This document shows, piece after piece, positions 8,800 to 15,569 of a DNA stretch of 52,559 bases. How positions within the stretch are numbered: position 1 is the first letter of the stretch; each line of letters starts with the position of its first letter. A model generated the notes under the pieces. It searched no databases and was not told the DNA's origin. It was given only the letters and a program-made list of their open reading frames with translations. A program made the translations under genes and the position numbers. This DNA comes from Pseudomonas sp. UBA4194 (lineage in GTDB: Bacteria > Pseudomonadota > Gammaproteobacteria > Pseudomonadales > Pseudomonadaceae). Where the stretch lies: positions 37,679 through 90,237 of the forward strand of contig NZ_DFUE01000042.1 of the NCBI RefSeq assembly GCF_002379585.1. The letters are read 5' to 3'.

Positions 8800-8979
8800 A
8801 TGGCCGTTTCAGTCAAGAAACTTGAAGGCACCGACGTCCCCGAAGCGCTGCAGGCACAGGGGTTGGAAACGGTATTCGAGGTGCGAGACAGCGAGGGGCA
8901 GGTGCATATCAGGAAGACCGATGAGGAGGCCGCGGCGCTGGCGGTGGAGTTTAGTGAACGGGAGCAGAAAGAGCGGTGA
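8800..8979 (+). CDS. Small hypothetical protein (59 residues)
   Basis: A short gene starting ATGGCCGTTTCAGTC with GGGAG 8 nt upstream. The 59-residue product begins MAVSVKKLEG and is very acidic and charged towards its end (KTDEEAAALAVEFSEREQKER is its C-terminal helix region). It has no membrane segment and no family I can name. It is divergent from the 72-residue gene at 8403-8621; the shared ~180-bp gap would hold both promoters. The strong ribosome site and Pseudomonas-like codon use are the main support. Confidence 0.6.
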   Translation: MAVSVKKLEGTDVPEALQAQGLETVFEVRDSEGQVHIRKTDEEAAALAVEFSEREQKER

Positions 8980-9073
8980 GCCAGGCGGCTGGACCGCGTT
9001 TCTAGCCTGGCGCTACATCCCGCTCATCTAGTCCGCCCTAGGCTCACATTTGCGTCCTGATCAAGGGCTCGCA

Positions 9074-9394
9074 CTACTCAATGGCCGCTACTGCCTCCGC
9101 GAACCGGGCGTCAGTGATGGCCTCGGTGCCGCCTCTCTCCCGGAACCGTCGCAGCGCCTGCTCGAAATAGACGCCGCGGATACGGCCGTCAGAGCCGACA
9201 AATGCCAAGGCGTCTGGCTTGGCCGCGATGTAGGAGCCAGGACGGACAGTGAAATCCGTCGAGAGGCTGGTGACCGTGGTGATGCGCAGGGTGGTGGTAG
9301 CGAAAGGGTCGTCGGAAAGGTCGTCGGAGGCTTTCTTAGCGTGGGCTTCAGAGAGGAGAAAGAGTAGCGGTAGCAGTAAGGGGTAGGGTTTCAA
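9074..9394 (-). CDS. DUF2388 domain-containing protein
   Basis: A 106-residue exported protein of the Pseudomonas DUF2388 family. It has an N-terminal signal peptide (PYPLLLPLLFLLSEAHA) and the family core TTVTSLSTDF..., DALAFVGSDGRIRGVYFEQALRRFR. The start is most likely the TTG at 9394, with AAGGA 10 nt upstream; the longer in-frame reading runs into an overlapping low-complexity region and would displace the signal peptide. The protein is expected to be periplasmic. Its function is unknown. Confidence 0.75.
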   Translation of the reverse strand: MKPYPLLLPLLFLLSEAHAKKASDDLSDDPFATTTLRITTVTSLSTDFTVRPGSYIAAKPDALAFVGSDGRIRGVYFEQALRRFRERGGTEAITDARFAEAVAAIE

Positions 9395-9447
9395 CGGGTC
9401 GCGATCCTTGCGGGGTGGTAACTGAAAGAGATGAGGACGATACGCCT

Positions 9448-9801
9448 TTATTCTCTCTTGGCCGGGGCCATTATCTCCTTGAGATAGCCTAGGACCAACC
9501 CACCGAATGCGCTGCTGAATAGCATCTTGTCCATAGACTGAAGATCGACGTCGCTCAACCACCTCACTTCCCAACCAAAAAAAGAATAAGGTCCCGCTAC
9601 ATGCCAAAAACGGATGGTTACCATCACGGCTATCAGGAATGCACCGTACCGTAGAGCATGCCTGGCAATCACGTGAAGCTCACCTTGAACAGCTGTCCGC
9701 CCAGCAGCCAGCGCCTTTTCCTCTTTTTCTGCGTTTATGAGCGCGCCCGTAGGCATCGAGTTAGCCCTGATGGCTTTGAAAGGGTCTTCCTTATCGACCA
9801 T
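9448..9801 (-). CDS. Two-helix membrane protein, putative partner of the Panacea-domain protein
   Basis: A 117-residue protein with a charged N-terminal half (MVDKEDPFKAIRANSMPTG...) and two hydrophobic segments near residues 53-70 (YGAFLIAVMVTIRFWHV) and 97-110 (LFSSAFGGLVLGYLKEI), ending in a basic tail. The ATG at 9801 has AAGGGA upstream. It begins 17 nt after the stop of the Panacea-domain gene on the same strand, so the two are an operon. Panacea antitoxins pair with varied toxins, some of them small membrane proteins; by position this is the toxin candidate. I see no catalytic motif. A SLATT-like two-helix effector is an alternative reading. Confidence 0.65.
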   Translation of the reverse strand: MVDKEDPFKAIRANSMPTGALINAEKEEKALAAGRTAVQGELHVIARHALRYGAFLIAVMVTIRFWHVAGPYSFFGWEVRWLSDVDLQSMDKMLFSSAFGGLVLGYLKEIMAPAKRE

Positions 9802-9818
9802 GCCACGTCCCTTGTGCG

Positions 9819-10292
9819 CTATATTTTGTTTTTGTAGTGCTTTTCGATCAGGTCGTTGGGAATGATCGCGCCGCAATAATTATCTCCCCCCGCCGCGCGC
9901 CAGGTTTCGTCCCAAGGGGTGCCGGCCTGATGAGTCATTGCTGACAGCTGCACGCCGCCAAACCGGCTGTACGTGTCCCAAACTCGGTCCAGCAACGCGA
10001 TTGTGTGCGGGTTTGGCGGAGGGTTCGCCGCATCACCAACGACGCCATATCCCGAGATTGGGGAATCTATATCTCGGCGCCCGTAACCCTTTACCTTGCG
10101 GTATAGATCAGGAATCACAGGCCCATATCGCCAAGCCTGCACAGCGTCGTTGATCAAGTTTTCCGAAAAATATCCGCGATGCCATCCATGAGCGATGTAC
10201 ACCAGCTTCAACAGCTTCATCGGAGTCAACCCGATGCCAGTGTCGAATGATTTCTGGATGAAATAGTTGGCAACGGCTTCGCTGTTCAACAC
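9819..10292 (-). CDS. Panacea (DUF4065/SocA-like) domain protein, putative antitoxin
   Basis: A 157-residue protein carrying a Panacea domain: VANYFIQKSFDTGIGLTPMK, LLKLVYIAHGWHRGYF, AWRYGPVIPDLYRKVKGYG and the C-terminal LSAMTHQAGTPWDETW, the family's hallmark order. Proteins with this domain include the SocA antitoxin and the GepA-type phage proteins, and act by neutralising a linked toxin. The start is the GTG at 10292 (TTG at 10289 equally possible), right after a strong AGGAGGAG. It is the upstream gene of a two-gene operon with the membrane protein at 9448-9801. Local base composition is less GC-rich than the flanking core genes, which suggests acquisition. Confidence 0.82.
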   Translation of the reverse strand: MLNSEAVANYFIQKSFDTGIGLTPMKLLKLVYIAHGWHRGYFSENLINDAVQAWRYGPVIPDLYRKVKGYGRRDIDSPISGYGVVGDAANPPPNPHTIALLDRVWDTYSRFGGVQLSAMTHQAGTPWDETWRAAGGDNYCGAIIPNDLIEKHYKNKI

Positions 10293-10648
10293 AACCGCTC
10301 CTCCTCGTTGGGTGATCCGATGCAACGCTAATGCGGCCGAATTATGACTCGTGGATGTGGGCTGTCAAACACGACCAGCCCTAATAAGTGGCTATCCATC
10401 CAGTACAGGAAATTTTGCACCCTGGCTTCCAACTGTGCACTAGGAGGTTCGCGGTACCTGCGGTAAGTGATCGCCGACACCGTGCGAGATCGATTACGCG
10501 TGAGCGTATCGGCTTCGGATAAAAGCCGAGCCGTTGATAACGGTCATACCCATGTGCCTTGCCCGCGCGAGACACACACAGAGACTGGTGACTTGATCAA
10601 CTACCCACCAGAAGCGTACATTCCCGCCGTCGCTGCCAATTCAGCGAC

Positions 10649-10860
10649 CGGGTTTGGCGACCCGAACAGTAAACGGCGCAACAGCGCCCCATCATGACCG
10701 CAGCTGATTCTCTGACGCTAGCGGCTTCGTGTTATGGCGGCTGTGCGCGGGAGACCTTAGAGTCTGCCGGGTTCCGTTTACCCCGGTTCGCCAACCTGCG
10801 TACAGCTGCCACCCTGACCATTTGGCGATGGTTGTTGGCGGCTCCCACTGTAAACGGAGC
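10649..10860 (+). ncRNA. C4-like antisense RNA leader
   Basis: A structured leader in front of the 100-residue gene. A hairpin with stem CCGGG (10767-10771)/CCCGG (10782-10786) exposes the loop TTCCGTTTAC. Loop bases TCCGTTTAC (10773-10781) are perfectly complementary to GTAAACGGA (10850-10858), which contains the Shine-Dalgarno of the next gene. CGCCAAC (10789-10795) is complementary to GTTGGCG (10834-10840). The same two arms can also pair with an upstream copy: loop TTGGCG (10654-10659) of hairpin 10649-10664, and GTAAACGG (10669-10676). Paired a'/b' and a/b blocks with b over the ribosome site is the logic of phage P1/P7 C4 antisense RNA. The family assignment is inference; the complementarities are seen directly. 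Confidence 0.6.
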
Positions 10861-10867
10861 TCTACAT

Positions 10868-11170
10868 ATGACTGCTACTACGATTGTCAAACTTACCCGC
10901 ATTCAATCCTGCCTCTTTGCAACCGCCGAAGCCGCGGAATCCTCATCGACGTTGCTTCGTGAGCAAGTAGCGCTGCTTTCGGACGGGCTATGCCGCGTGC
11001 AGAGCCTCGTCCGCGAGATAGGTGAGGTGAGCGCCGCTCTTGATACCCTCCAGCAATTGCTCGATACCGCAGAGGCCAATCATTTCTCGGGCGATCAAAT
11101 GCACAGTTTGATTGGGCCGATCCACGCCAAATTAGCCGATAGCTTGGAAGGCTTAGAGCGCGTGCTTTAA
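10868..11170 (+). CDS. Hypothetical protein under antisense-leader control
   Basis: A 100-residue, mostly helical soluble protein starting MTATTIVKLTRIQSC and ending LADSLEGLERVL, with Leu-rich heptad-like stretches. I do not recognise the family with certainty. The ATG at 10868 is chosen because GGAG (10856-10859) is 8 nt upstream; an in-frame ATG at 10694 would translate through the structured leader and is less likely, though read-through coupling is conceivable. Its ribosome site lies inside the segment complementary to the leader's antisense loop, so translation is probably repressed by that RNA. Confidence 0.65.
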   Translation: MTATTIVKLTRIQSCLFATAEAAESSSTLLREQVALLSDGLCRVQSLVREIGEVSAALDTLQQLLDTAEANHFSGDQMHSLIGPIHAKLADSLEGLERVL

Positions 11171-11182
11171 GACGACGAAGGA

Positions 11183-11217
11183 ATAGCGCTGCGTTACTGC
11201 CGTCAATGCAGCGCTAT
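11183..11217. terminator. Hairpin between convergent genes
   Basis: A perfect 10-bp stem ATAGCGCTGC (11183-11192) / GCAGCGCTAT (11208-11217) with a 15-nt loop, just after the 100-residue gene and before the convergent NYN gene stop. No clear U-run follows on either strand, so it may be a weak terminator or an mRNA-end stabiliser. Confidence 0.45.
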
Positions 11218-11258
11218 CAACGAACGTTGGATAGAAGCCGTATTCTTTGCGGGTAGAT

Positions 11259-12062
11259 TCAGGCTGATGACTTACTTGGCTGCCTATGACGCGCGTACAT
11301 CACCGGTGGTCCACCTGTTCCATTCCTGGCCTCCAGCTCGAAAGCATGTGGATAGCCTCTGATCAACTCACTCAATTTTTTGTAACCATGAGTGCGAGGA
11401 TCGAACGCCGGTCTGAGCTTCGTGATGTTCATACCAAGGGCTCCCAGATGAGCCCAGCCATCCTCATCAGCGATGTCATCCATAATCTTGGCGATGAAAT
11501 TGACAGGGGCTTTGGGTTTCTTGGGCCGCTCGACCGGAGGGGATTTAGCAGTATCGGCAGCGGCGACCAAGCTTGGAGAGGTATCTGCGCCTACTGGAAC
11601 CACCGCCTCCTCCCGCAACAGTTCGATGTAGATGAACTTGTCGCACGCAGCGACGAATGGCCTGGGCGTCTTCTCCTCGCCAAAGCCATAAACGGTCAAT
11701 CCTTCCTCTCGCAACCGAGATGCCAATCGGGTGAAATCACTGTCACTGGAAACCAGGCAGAAGCCGTCGAAACGTCGGGTGTAAAGCAAGTCCATAGCGT
11801 CGATGATGAGCGAACTGTCCGTAGCATTTTTACCTTTGGTGTAAGCGAACTGCTGGATCGGCTGGATTGAGTAATCGAGCAATATCTTTTTCCAACCACC
11901 GAGCTGAGGGCCTGTCCAGTCGCCGTAAATACGCTTGACGCTAGCGACGCCATACTTTGCGATTTCTTCGAGAAGTTCTTCGACAATGGCCGCAGGAGCG
12001 TTGTCGGCGTCGATAAGGACGGCGAGGCGTCTTTGCGAGTGATGGATGTTAGAGCTGGGCAT
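11259..12062 (-). CDS. NYN domain and LOTUS/OST-HTH domain protein
   Basis: A 267-residue protein with an N-terminal NYN (PIN-like) nuclease domain: RLAVLIDADNAPAA (first acidic residues), RIYGDWTG, KNATDSSLIIDAMDLLY and FCLVSSDSDFTRLASRLREEG contain the conserved aspartates expected for metal-dependent RNA cleavage. A Lys/Pro linker near residue 185 leads to a C-terminal OST-HTH/LOTUS-like domain (DEDGWAHLGALGMNITKLRPAFDPRTHGYKKLSELI). The family is related to LabA/DUF88 proteins and is presumed to process RNA; the target is unknown. It appears monocistronic. Confidence 0.88.
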   Translation of the reverse strand: MPSSNIHHSQRRLAVLIDADNAPAAIVEELLEEIAKYGVASVKRIYGDWTGPQLGGWKKILLDYSIQPIQQFAYTKGKNATDSSLIIDAMDLLYTRRFDGFCLVSSDSDFTRLASRLREEGLTVYGFGEEKTPRPFVAACDKFIYIELLREEAVVPVGADTSPSLVAAADTAKSPPVERPKKPKAPVNFIAKIMDDIADEDGWAHLGALGMNITKLRPAFDPRTHGYKKLSELIRGYPHAFELEARNGTGGPPVMYARHRQPSKSSA

Positions 12063-12182
12063 GGTTCGTCCTTGATGGGTGATTCAGCCTACCGTGAAAT
12101 TGGATCGTTATGTTTTCCGCACACAGATGCAGTTTGACCGTAAATTGAGCATCGAGATCAAGCCGCACTTATTTTTGGGAGC

Positions 12183-12725
12183 CTACGAGACGTGCCGGCC
12201 CCAATTTAGCCCTTCGCCAAGCTCCGCAAGAAAAGCCCGAGCTTGCCGATTGGAACGCAGGTGGACAACCCTGCAGGTCGAAGGCGCTGTTGCCGCCAAC
12301 TGCCTCATCCTCGCACGCGCCGACTTCCGGGTGTCCCACATGAATTTGAAAAACCCTGGGAGGTTACCGAGCTGCTCAGGGCGGTTCACCGGAAGATCTG
12401 GCCGCGTGCTGCCGCGCTGAAGCACAGTTCTAAGCAGCACCCGCCAGAACCTCAGTGCAGAAGATCGATCAATCCAGACCAACAGATCGGCACGGGCAAC
12501 CCTGTTATTCCAGGTAGTCGAGTGCCCGCCTTCGAATATCCAACGCTCGCCAGCCTCGACTTCAAGGCAAAGTCGGGTCTTCTCGGCAGCGCTGCGCTCG
12601 ATCCAGCCAGGCTGCCAGTGAATAGTGTCGATGTGGATAACTGGCAGGCCAGTGCGCTTGCCCATTTCCCGTGCCAGAGTACTCTTACCGGAGCCAGGCT
12701 GGCCGATGATCATGACACGCTGCAT
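12183..12725 (-). CDS. P-loop NTPase, adenylate-kinase/topology-modulation-like
   Basis: A 180-residue P-loop kinase-like protein. Walker A is GQPGSGKST at about residues 8-16; HIDTIHWQPGW and WIFEGGHSTTW follow, the pattern of the small AAA/'DNA topology modulation' (FlaR-like) adenylate-kinase-related family. A lid-like basic segment is present near RFWRVLLRTVLQRG. The substrate is not known. It is on the minus strand between the NYN gene and tRNA-Thr and belongs to the accessory block. Confidence 0.8.
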   Translation of the reverse strand: MQRVMIIGQPGSGKSTLAREMGKRTGLPVIHIDTIHWQPGWIERSAAEKTRLCLEVEAGERWIFEGGHSTTWNNRVARADLLVWIDRSSALRFWRVLLRTVLQRGSTRPDLPVNRPEQLGNLPGFFKFMWDTRKSARARMRQLAATAPSTCRVVHLRSNRQARAFLAELGEGLNWGRHVS

Positions 12726-13037
12726 ATAACTTCCTTGTTGATGCGTAGGTTGATCCTATCAAGCCCAGCGCCAGATCTTCGCCGCAGCCCAAGCGTAGTC
12801 CGCCTAGCCCCTGAAGAACACATTAGTCTGTCACGAGGTCTGTACCAGAAGCTTTAGCGCCGGTTTTGAGAAGATAGGCGATTCGAGCACCTGCTCCGGG
12901 AGTGATCTTGCGCGGTTGTCTTTCAGCAAGTTGCTTTGAAAGGTCCAGCCCACCTTGGAGGCGCAGGCCGGTAATGACCGGAGGCAGGTAGTACCGGCGA
13001 AAAGACAGGTATGAAAGTGAGATACGGTAGCTAGCGA
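12726..13037. other. Gene-free gap next to tRNA-Thr
   Basis: About 310 bp without a convincing gene. On the minus strand an open stretch of ~50 codons ending ARIAYLLKTGAKASGTDLVTD has coding-like character but no start codon with a ribosome site before it runs into the tRNA. It could be a gene remnant or chance. No tRNA-end duplication that would mark an attachment site was found by eye. Confidence 0.4.
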
Positions 13038-13113
13038 TGGTGCCGGAGATAGGAATCGAACCTACGACCTTCGCGTTACGAGTGCGCTGCTCTACCGACT
13101 GAGCTACACCGGC
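13038..13113 (-). tRNA. tRNA-Thr (anticodon CGT)
   Basis: A complete cloverleaf on the minus strand beginning GCCGGTGTAGCTC, with D arm, anticodon loop CTCGTAA (CGT), T arm GGTTCGATTCC and an encoded CCA end. A U-U pair at 6-67 and an A-C pair at 31-39 are imperfect. It sits immediately downstream of pilA, the same place where P. aeruginosa strains carry tRNA-Thr and where pilin-region insertions occur. Confidence 0.92.
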
Positions 13114-13169
13114 GTTCAATCAGGATATAAAGACTCGATCTTGCAACGGCATGAATCAAGAGAATGCAG

Positions 13170-13195
13170 GCGGCAGCCTTTGATCCGGCTGCCGC
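13170..13195 (-). terminator. Hairpin downstream of pilA
   Basis: A perfect 9-bp stem GCGGCAGCC (13170-13178) / GGCTGCCGC (13187-13195) about 35 nt after the pilA stop. The U-tract on the minus strand is weak (CTGCATTCT), so it may act as a terminator or protect the abundant pilA transcript. Confidence 0.5.
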
Positions 13196-13230
13196 GCGCG
13201 CTCTAAAGGCTCCGACCCGCGCGAATAGTC

Positions 13231-13638
13231 TTAGCGGCAGGCGTTGGCAGCCAAGCAGGTACCAGTCTGGCCCCATACCAAAGCGCTGCCAGCGGCGTTC
13301 TGAACAGGTGTCAGTATGCTTGTCAGGCCGCCGGCAGCCGCAGTGCCGGTCATAGTGATAACACCATCTACAACAGTCATACCACCTGCCAGGTTGGCGG
13401 TAGCGGCCGCAGCAGCAGGAACGCCGTTGGTGCCGGCATCGCATACGGTCAAGTCATTTGTGGTGCTGTGGCAAAGCGCAACAGCTGTCTTGTAAGAATC
13501 GCCAATCGAAACTACTTCAGCAAAACGTGCTCGAGTGGTGTAGTTGTTATAGGCCGGCAATGCAATGGCCGCCAAAATACCGATGATCGCTACAACAATC
13601 ATCAGTTCGATCAGGGTGAAACCTTTCTGAGCCTGCAT
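13231..13638 (-). CDS. pilA: PilA, major type IVa pilin
   Basis: A 135-residue class IVa prepilin. The six-residue leader MQAQKG is followed by the PilD site and the helical assembly region FTLIELMIVVAIIGILAAIALPAYNNY with Glu5 of the mature protein. Two cysteines near the end (GTCLAANAC) would close a very short C-terminal disulfide loop; another Cys pair lies mid-protein (ALCHSTTNDLTVC). The variable part is unusually rich in Ala, Gly and Thr. The start at 13638 has GGAG 6 nt upstream. It is divergent from pilB and preceded by a sigma54 promoter, so control by PilSR (also in this window) is expected. Confidence 0.95.
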   Translation of the reverse strand: MQAQKGFTLIELMIVVAIIGILAAIALPAYNNYTTRARFAEVVSIGDSYKTAVALCHSTTNDLTVCDAGTNGVPAAAAATANLAGGMTVVDGVITMTGTAAAGGLTSILTPVQNAAGSALVWGQTGTCLAANACR

Positions 13639-13691
13639 ACACTTCTCCACAATAGATAGGAGGCCAAAAAACCAGCCTTGACTAGACCTAA

Positions 13692-13706
13692 GCATATGAC
13701 GTGCCA
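13692..13706 (-). promoter_or_regulatory. Sigma54 promoter of pilA
   Basis: On the minus strand TGGCAC (13706-13701), a 5-nt spacer and ATGC (13695-13692) match the -24/-12 consensus TGGCAC-N5-TTGC except for one base. Transcription would start near 13680, giving a leader of about 40 nt. A TGTC half-site typical of PilR binding lies further upstream (near 13780, in ATGTCAG read on the minus strand). Confidence 0.78.
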
Positions 13707-13865
13707 ACATCTTCAGGCTTAAGAACGTGAGGATCGGCCTTTTCCGCGTGATGCTAAGCGCCAAAAGGATCAAAAACTGACATTTTTGGTCACCTCGGAC
13801 CGAAGCGTTTGGCTTCAATCGCTGACTGCGCTATAAGACACGTACTGCAGGTACTCGGTGCTCAA

Positions 13866-15566
13866 ATGAACGACATCACCCTAACAGGCCTCGCCAAACA
13901 ACTAGTAGTGGCGGAGCTTATAACAGATAAAAATGCCCAGTTGGCTATTCAAAATGCCCAGCGCGCGCGGACTCCTCTGATCCACTATCTTGTAGAAAAC
14001 AAGCTTATAAAGAGTCGCGACATCGCCGAAGTGGCGTCTGACCAGTTTGGGATCTCTTTTCTGGATCTATCTTCATTGGATAGAGAAAGTCAACCCAAAG
14101 GACTAGTTAGCGAAAAGCTGGTGAGACAGCACCATGCATTGCCACTGTGGAAAAGGGGAAACAAACTATTTGTAGGCATCTCCGATCCGACAAACCACCA
14201 AGCCATCACGGACATTCAATTTAGCACCGGCCTGACCACCGAAGCGATATTAGTTGAGGATGACAAATTAAGCGATTTAATCGAAAAATTTTTCGAAACC
14301 TCAAGCACTGGTCTTGAGGAACTCAGCGATGTCAGTCTCGACGACTTAGATGTTCAAAGTATAAACGACGATAAAAACGACCCAGTCACCTCCCAAGACG
14401 CTGATGACGCTCCCGTAGTACGGTTCGTAAACAAGATGCTATTGGACGCAATACGAGGAGGATCGTCTGATCTTCACTTCGAGCCCTACGAAAAAACATA
14501 TCGGGTACGATTCAGGACGGATGGTATTCTGAGGGAAATGGCCAGACCTCCGATCAATCTTGCCGGCAGGATAGCAGCTCGACTCAAAGTAATGGCAAGT
14601 CTTGATATTTCGGAACGCCGCCGCCCGCAGGATGGTCGGATTAAGATGAGAATATCAAAAAACAAGGCAATTGATTTCCGTGTCAATACCCTACCGACGC
14701 TGTGGGGTGAGAAAATCGTCATGCGAATACTCGATCCTTCGAGTGCGCAGATGGGTATTGATGCATTGGGTTACGAACCAGACCAGAAAGAGCTTTACGT
14801 TCAAGCTCTTAAACAACCTCAAGGAATGATATTAGTAACAGGTCCGACGGGCTCAGGTAAAACCGTCTCCTTATACACCGGGATTAACATCCTAAACACC
14901 GTTGACATAAATATCTCGACGGCTGAGGACCCTGTAGAAATAAATATGGAGGGGATCAACCAAGTCAACGTCAACAACCGCCAAGGCCTGGACTTCGCTC
15001 AAGCCCTTCGCTCCTTCCTCCGTCAAGACCCTGACGTTATTATGGTAGGCGAGATACGAGACCTCGAAACTGCTGAGATCGCGATAAAAGCGGCACAGAC
15101 TGGTCACCTAGTGCTATCAACGCTACACACAAACAGCGCTGCTGAGACGTTGACCAGGCTGCAGAATATGGGTGTTGCAAGCTTTAACATCGCGACGTCG
15201 GTGAGCTTGATTATTGCTCAACGACTGGCCCGAAAACTCTGCACTCACTGTAAAATTGAGGCCGACGTCCCGCGTGAGGTGCTGATAGAAGAAGGATTCC
15301 CAGCGGATGCTATCGGAAACTTCACGCTCTATGAGCCGGCAGGATGCGAACACTGCAATGGTGGATACAAAGGCCGTCAAGGCATTTATGAAGTGGTGCG
15401 TAACACTAAAACGCTCCAGCAGATGATCATGGAGTCTAGCAACTCTTTAGAGATCTCGGCGCAAATGCGCAGAGAAGGCTTCGCGGACTTGCGGACCTCC
15501 GGGCTTCGCAAGGTTATGCAGGGCGTGACCAGCCTCGCCGAGATTAACCGAGTTACGAAGGATTAA
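13866..15566 (+). CDS. pilB: PilB, type IV pilus extension ATPase
   Basis: A 566-residue hexameric ATPase that powers pilin polymerisation at the inner membrane. The N-terminal MshEN-type domain (to about residue 150) is followed by the ATPase core with Walker A GPTGSGKT (residues 326-333), the Asp box, Walker B (DPDVIMVGEIRD) and the His box (STLHTN). A tetracysteine zinc site is formed by CTHC and CEHC near residues 461 and 501. The length equals that of P. aeruginosa PilB. The start at 13866 begins MNDITLTGLAK. The gene is visibly AT-richer in third positions than the flanking core genes. pilC follows directly. Confidence 0.96.
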   Translation: MNDITLTGLAKQLVVAELITDKNAQLAIQNAQRARTPLIHYLVENKLIKSRDIAEVASDQFGISFLDLSSLDRESQPKGLVSEKLVRQHHALPLWKRGNKLFVGISDPTNHQAITDIQFSTGLTTEAILVEDDKLSDLIEKFFETSSTGLEELSDVSLDDLDVQSINDDKNDPVTSQDADDAPVVRFVNKMLLDAIRGGSSDLHFEPYEKTYRVRFRTDGILREMARPPINLAGRIAARLKVMASLDISERRRPQDGRIKMRISKNKAIDFRVNTLPTLWGEKIVMRILDPSSAQMGIDALGYEPDQKELYVQALKQPQGMILVTGPTGSGKTVSLYTGINILNTVDINISTAEDPVEINMEGINQVNVNNRQGLDFAQALRSFLRQDPDVIMVGEIRDLETAEIAIKAAQTGHLVLSTLHTNSAAETLTRLQNMGVASFNIATSVSLIIAQRLARKLCTHCKIEADVPREVLIEEGFPADAIGNFTLYEPAGCEHCNGGYKGRQGIYEVVRNTKTLQQMIMESSNSLEISAQMRREGFADLRTSGLRKVMQGVTSLAEINRVTKD

Positions 15567-15569
15567 ATG

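Noticed and set aside
10467..10697. 76-residue plus-strand reading frame before the antisense leader
   Set aside because: No ribosome site, odd composition and overlap with the structured leader; no family recognised.
10694..10867. In-frame N-terminal extension of the 100-residue protein
   Set aside because: It runs through the hairpins of the antisense leader and lacks a good ribosome site; the ATG at 10868 has a well-placed GGAG.
12823..13119. Minus-strand reading frame covering tRNA-Thr (starts MNAGVAQSVEQRTRN)
   Set aside because: This is the typical false reading frame across a tRNA; only the part left of the tRNA might be a remnant.
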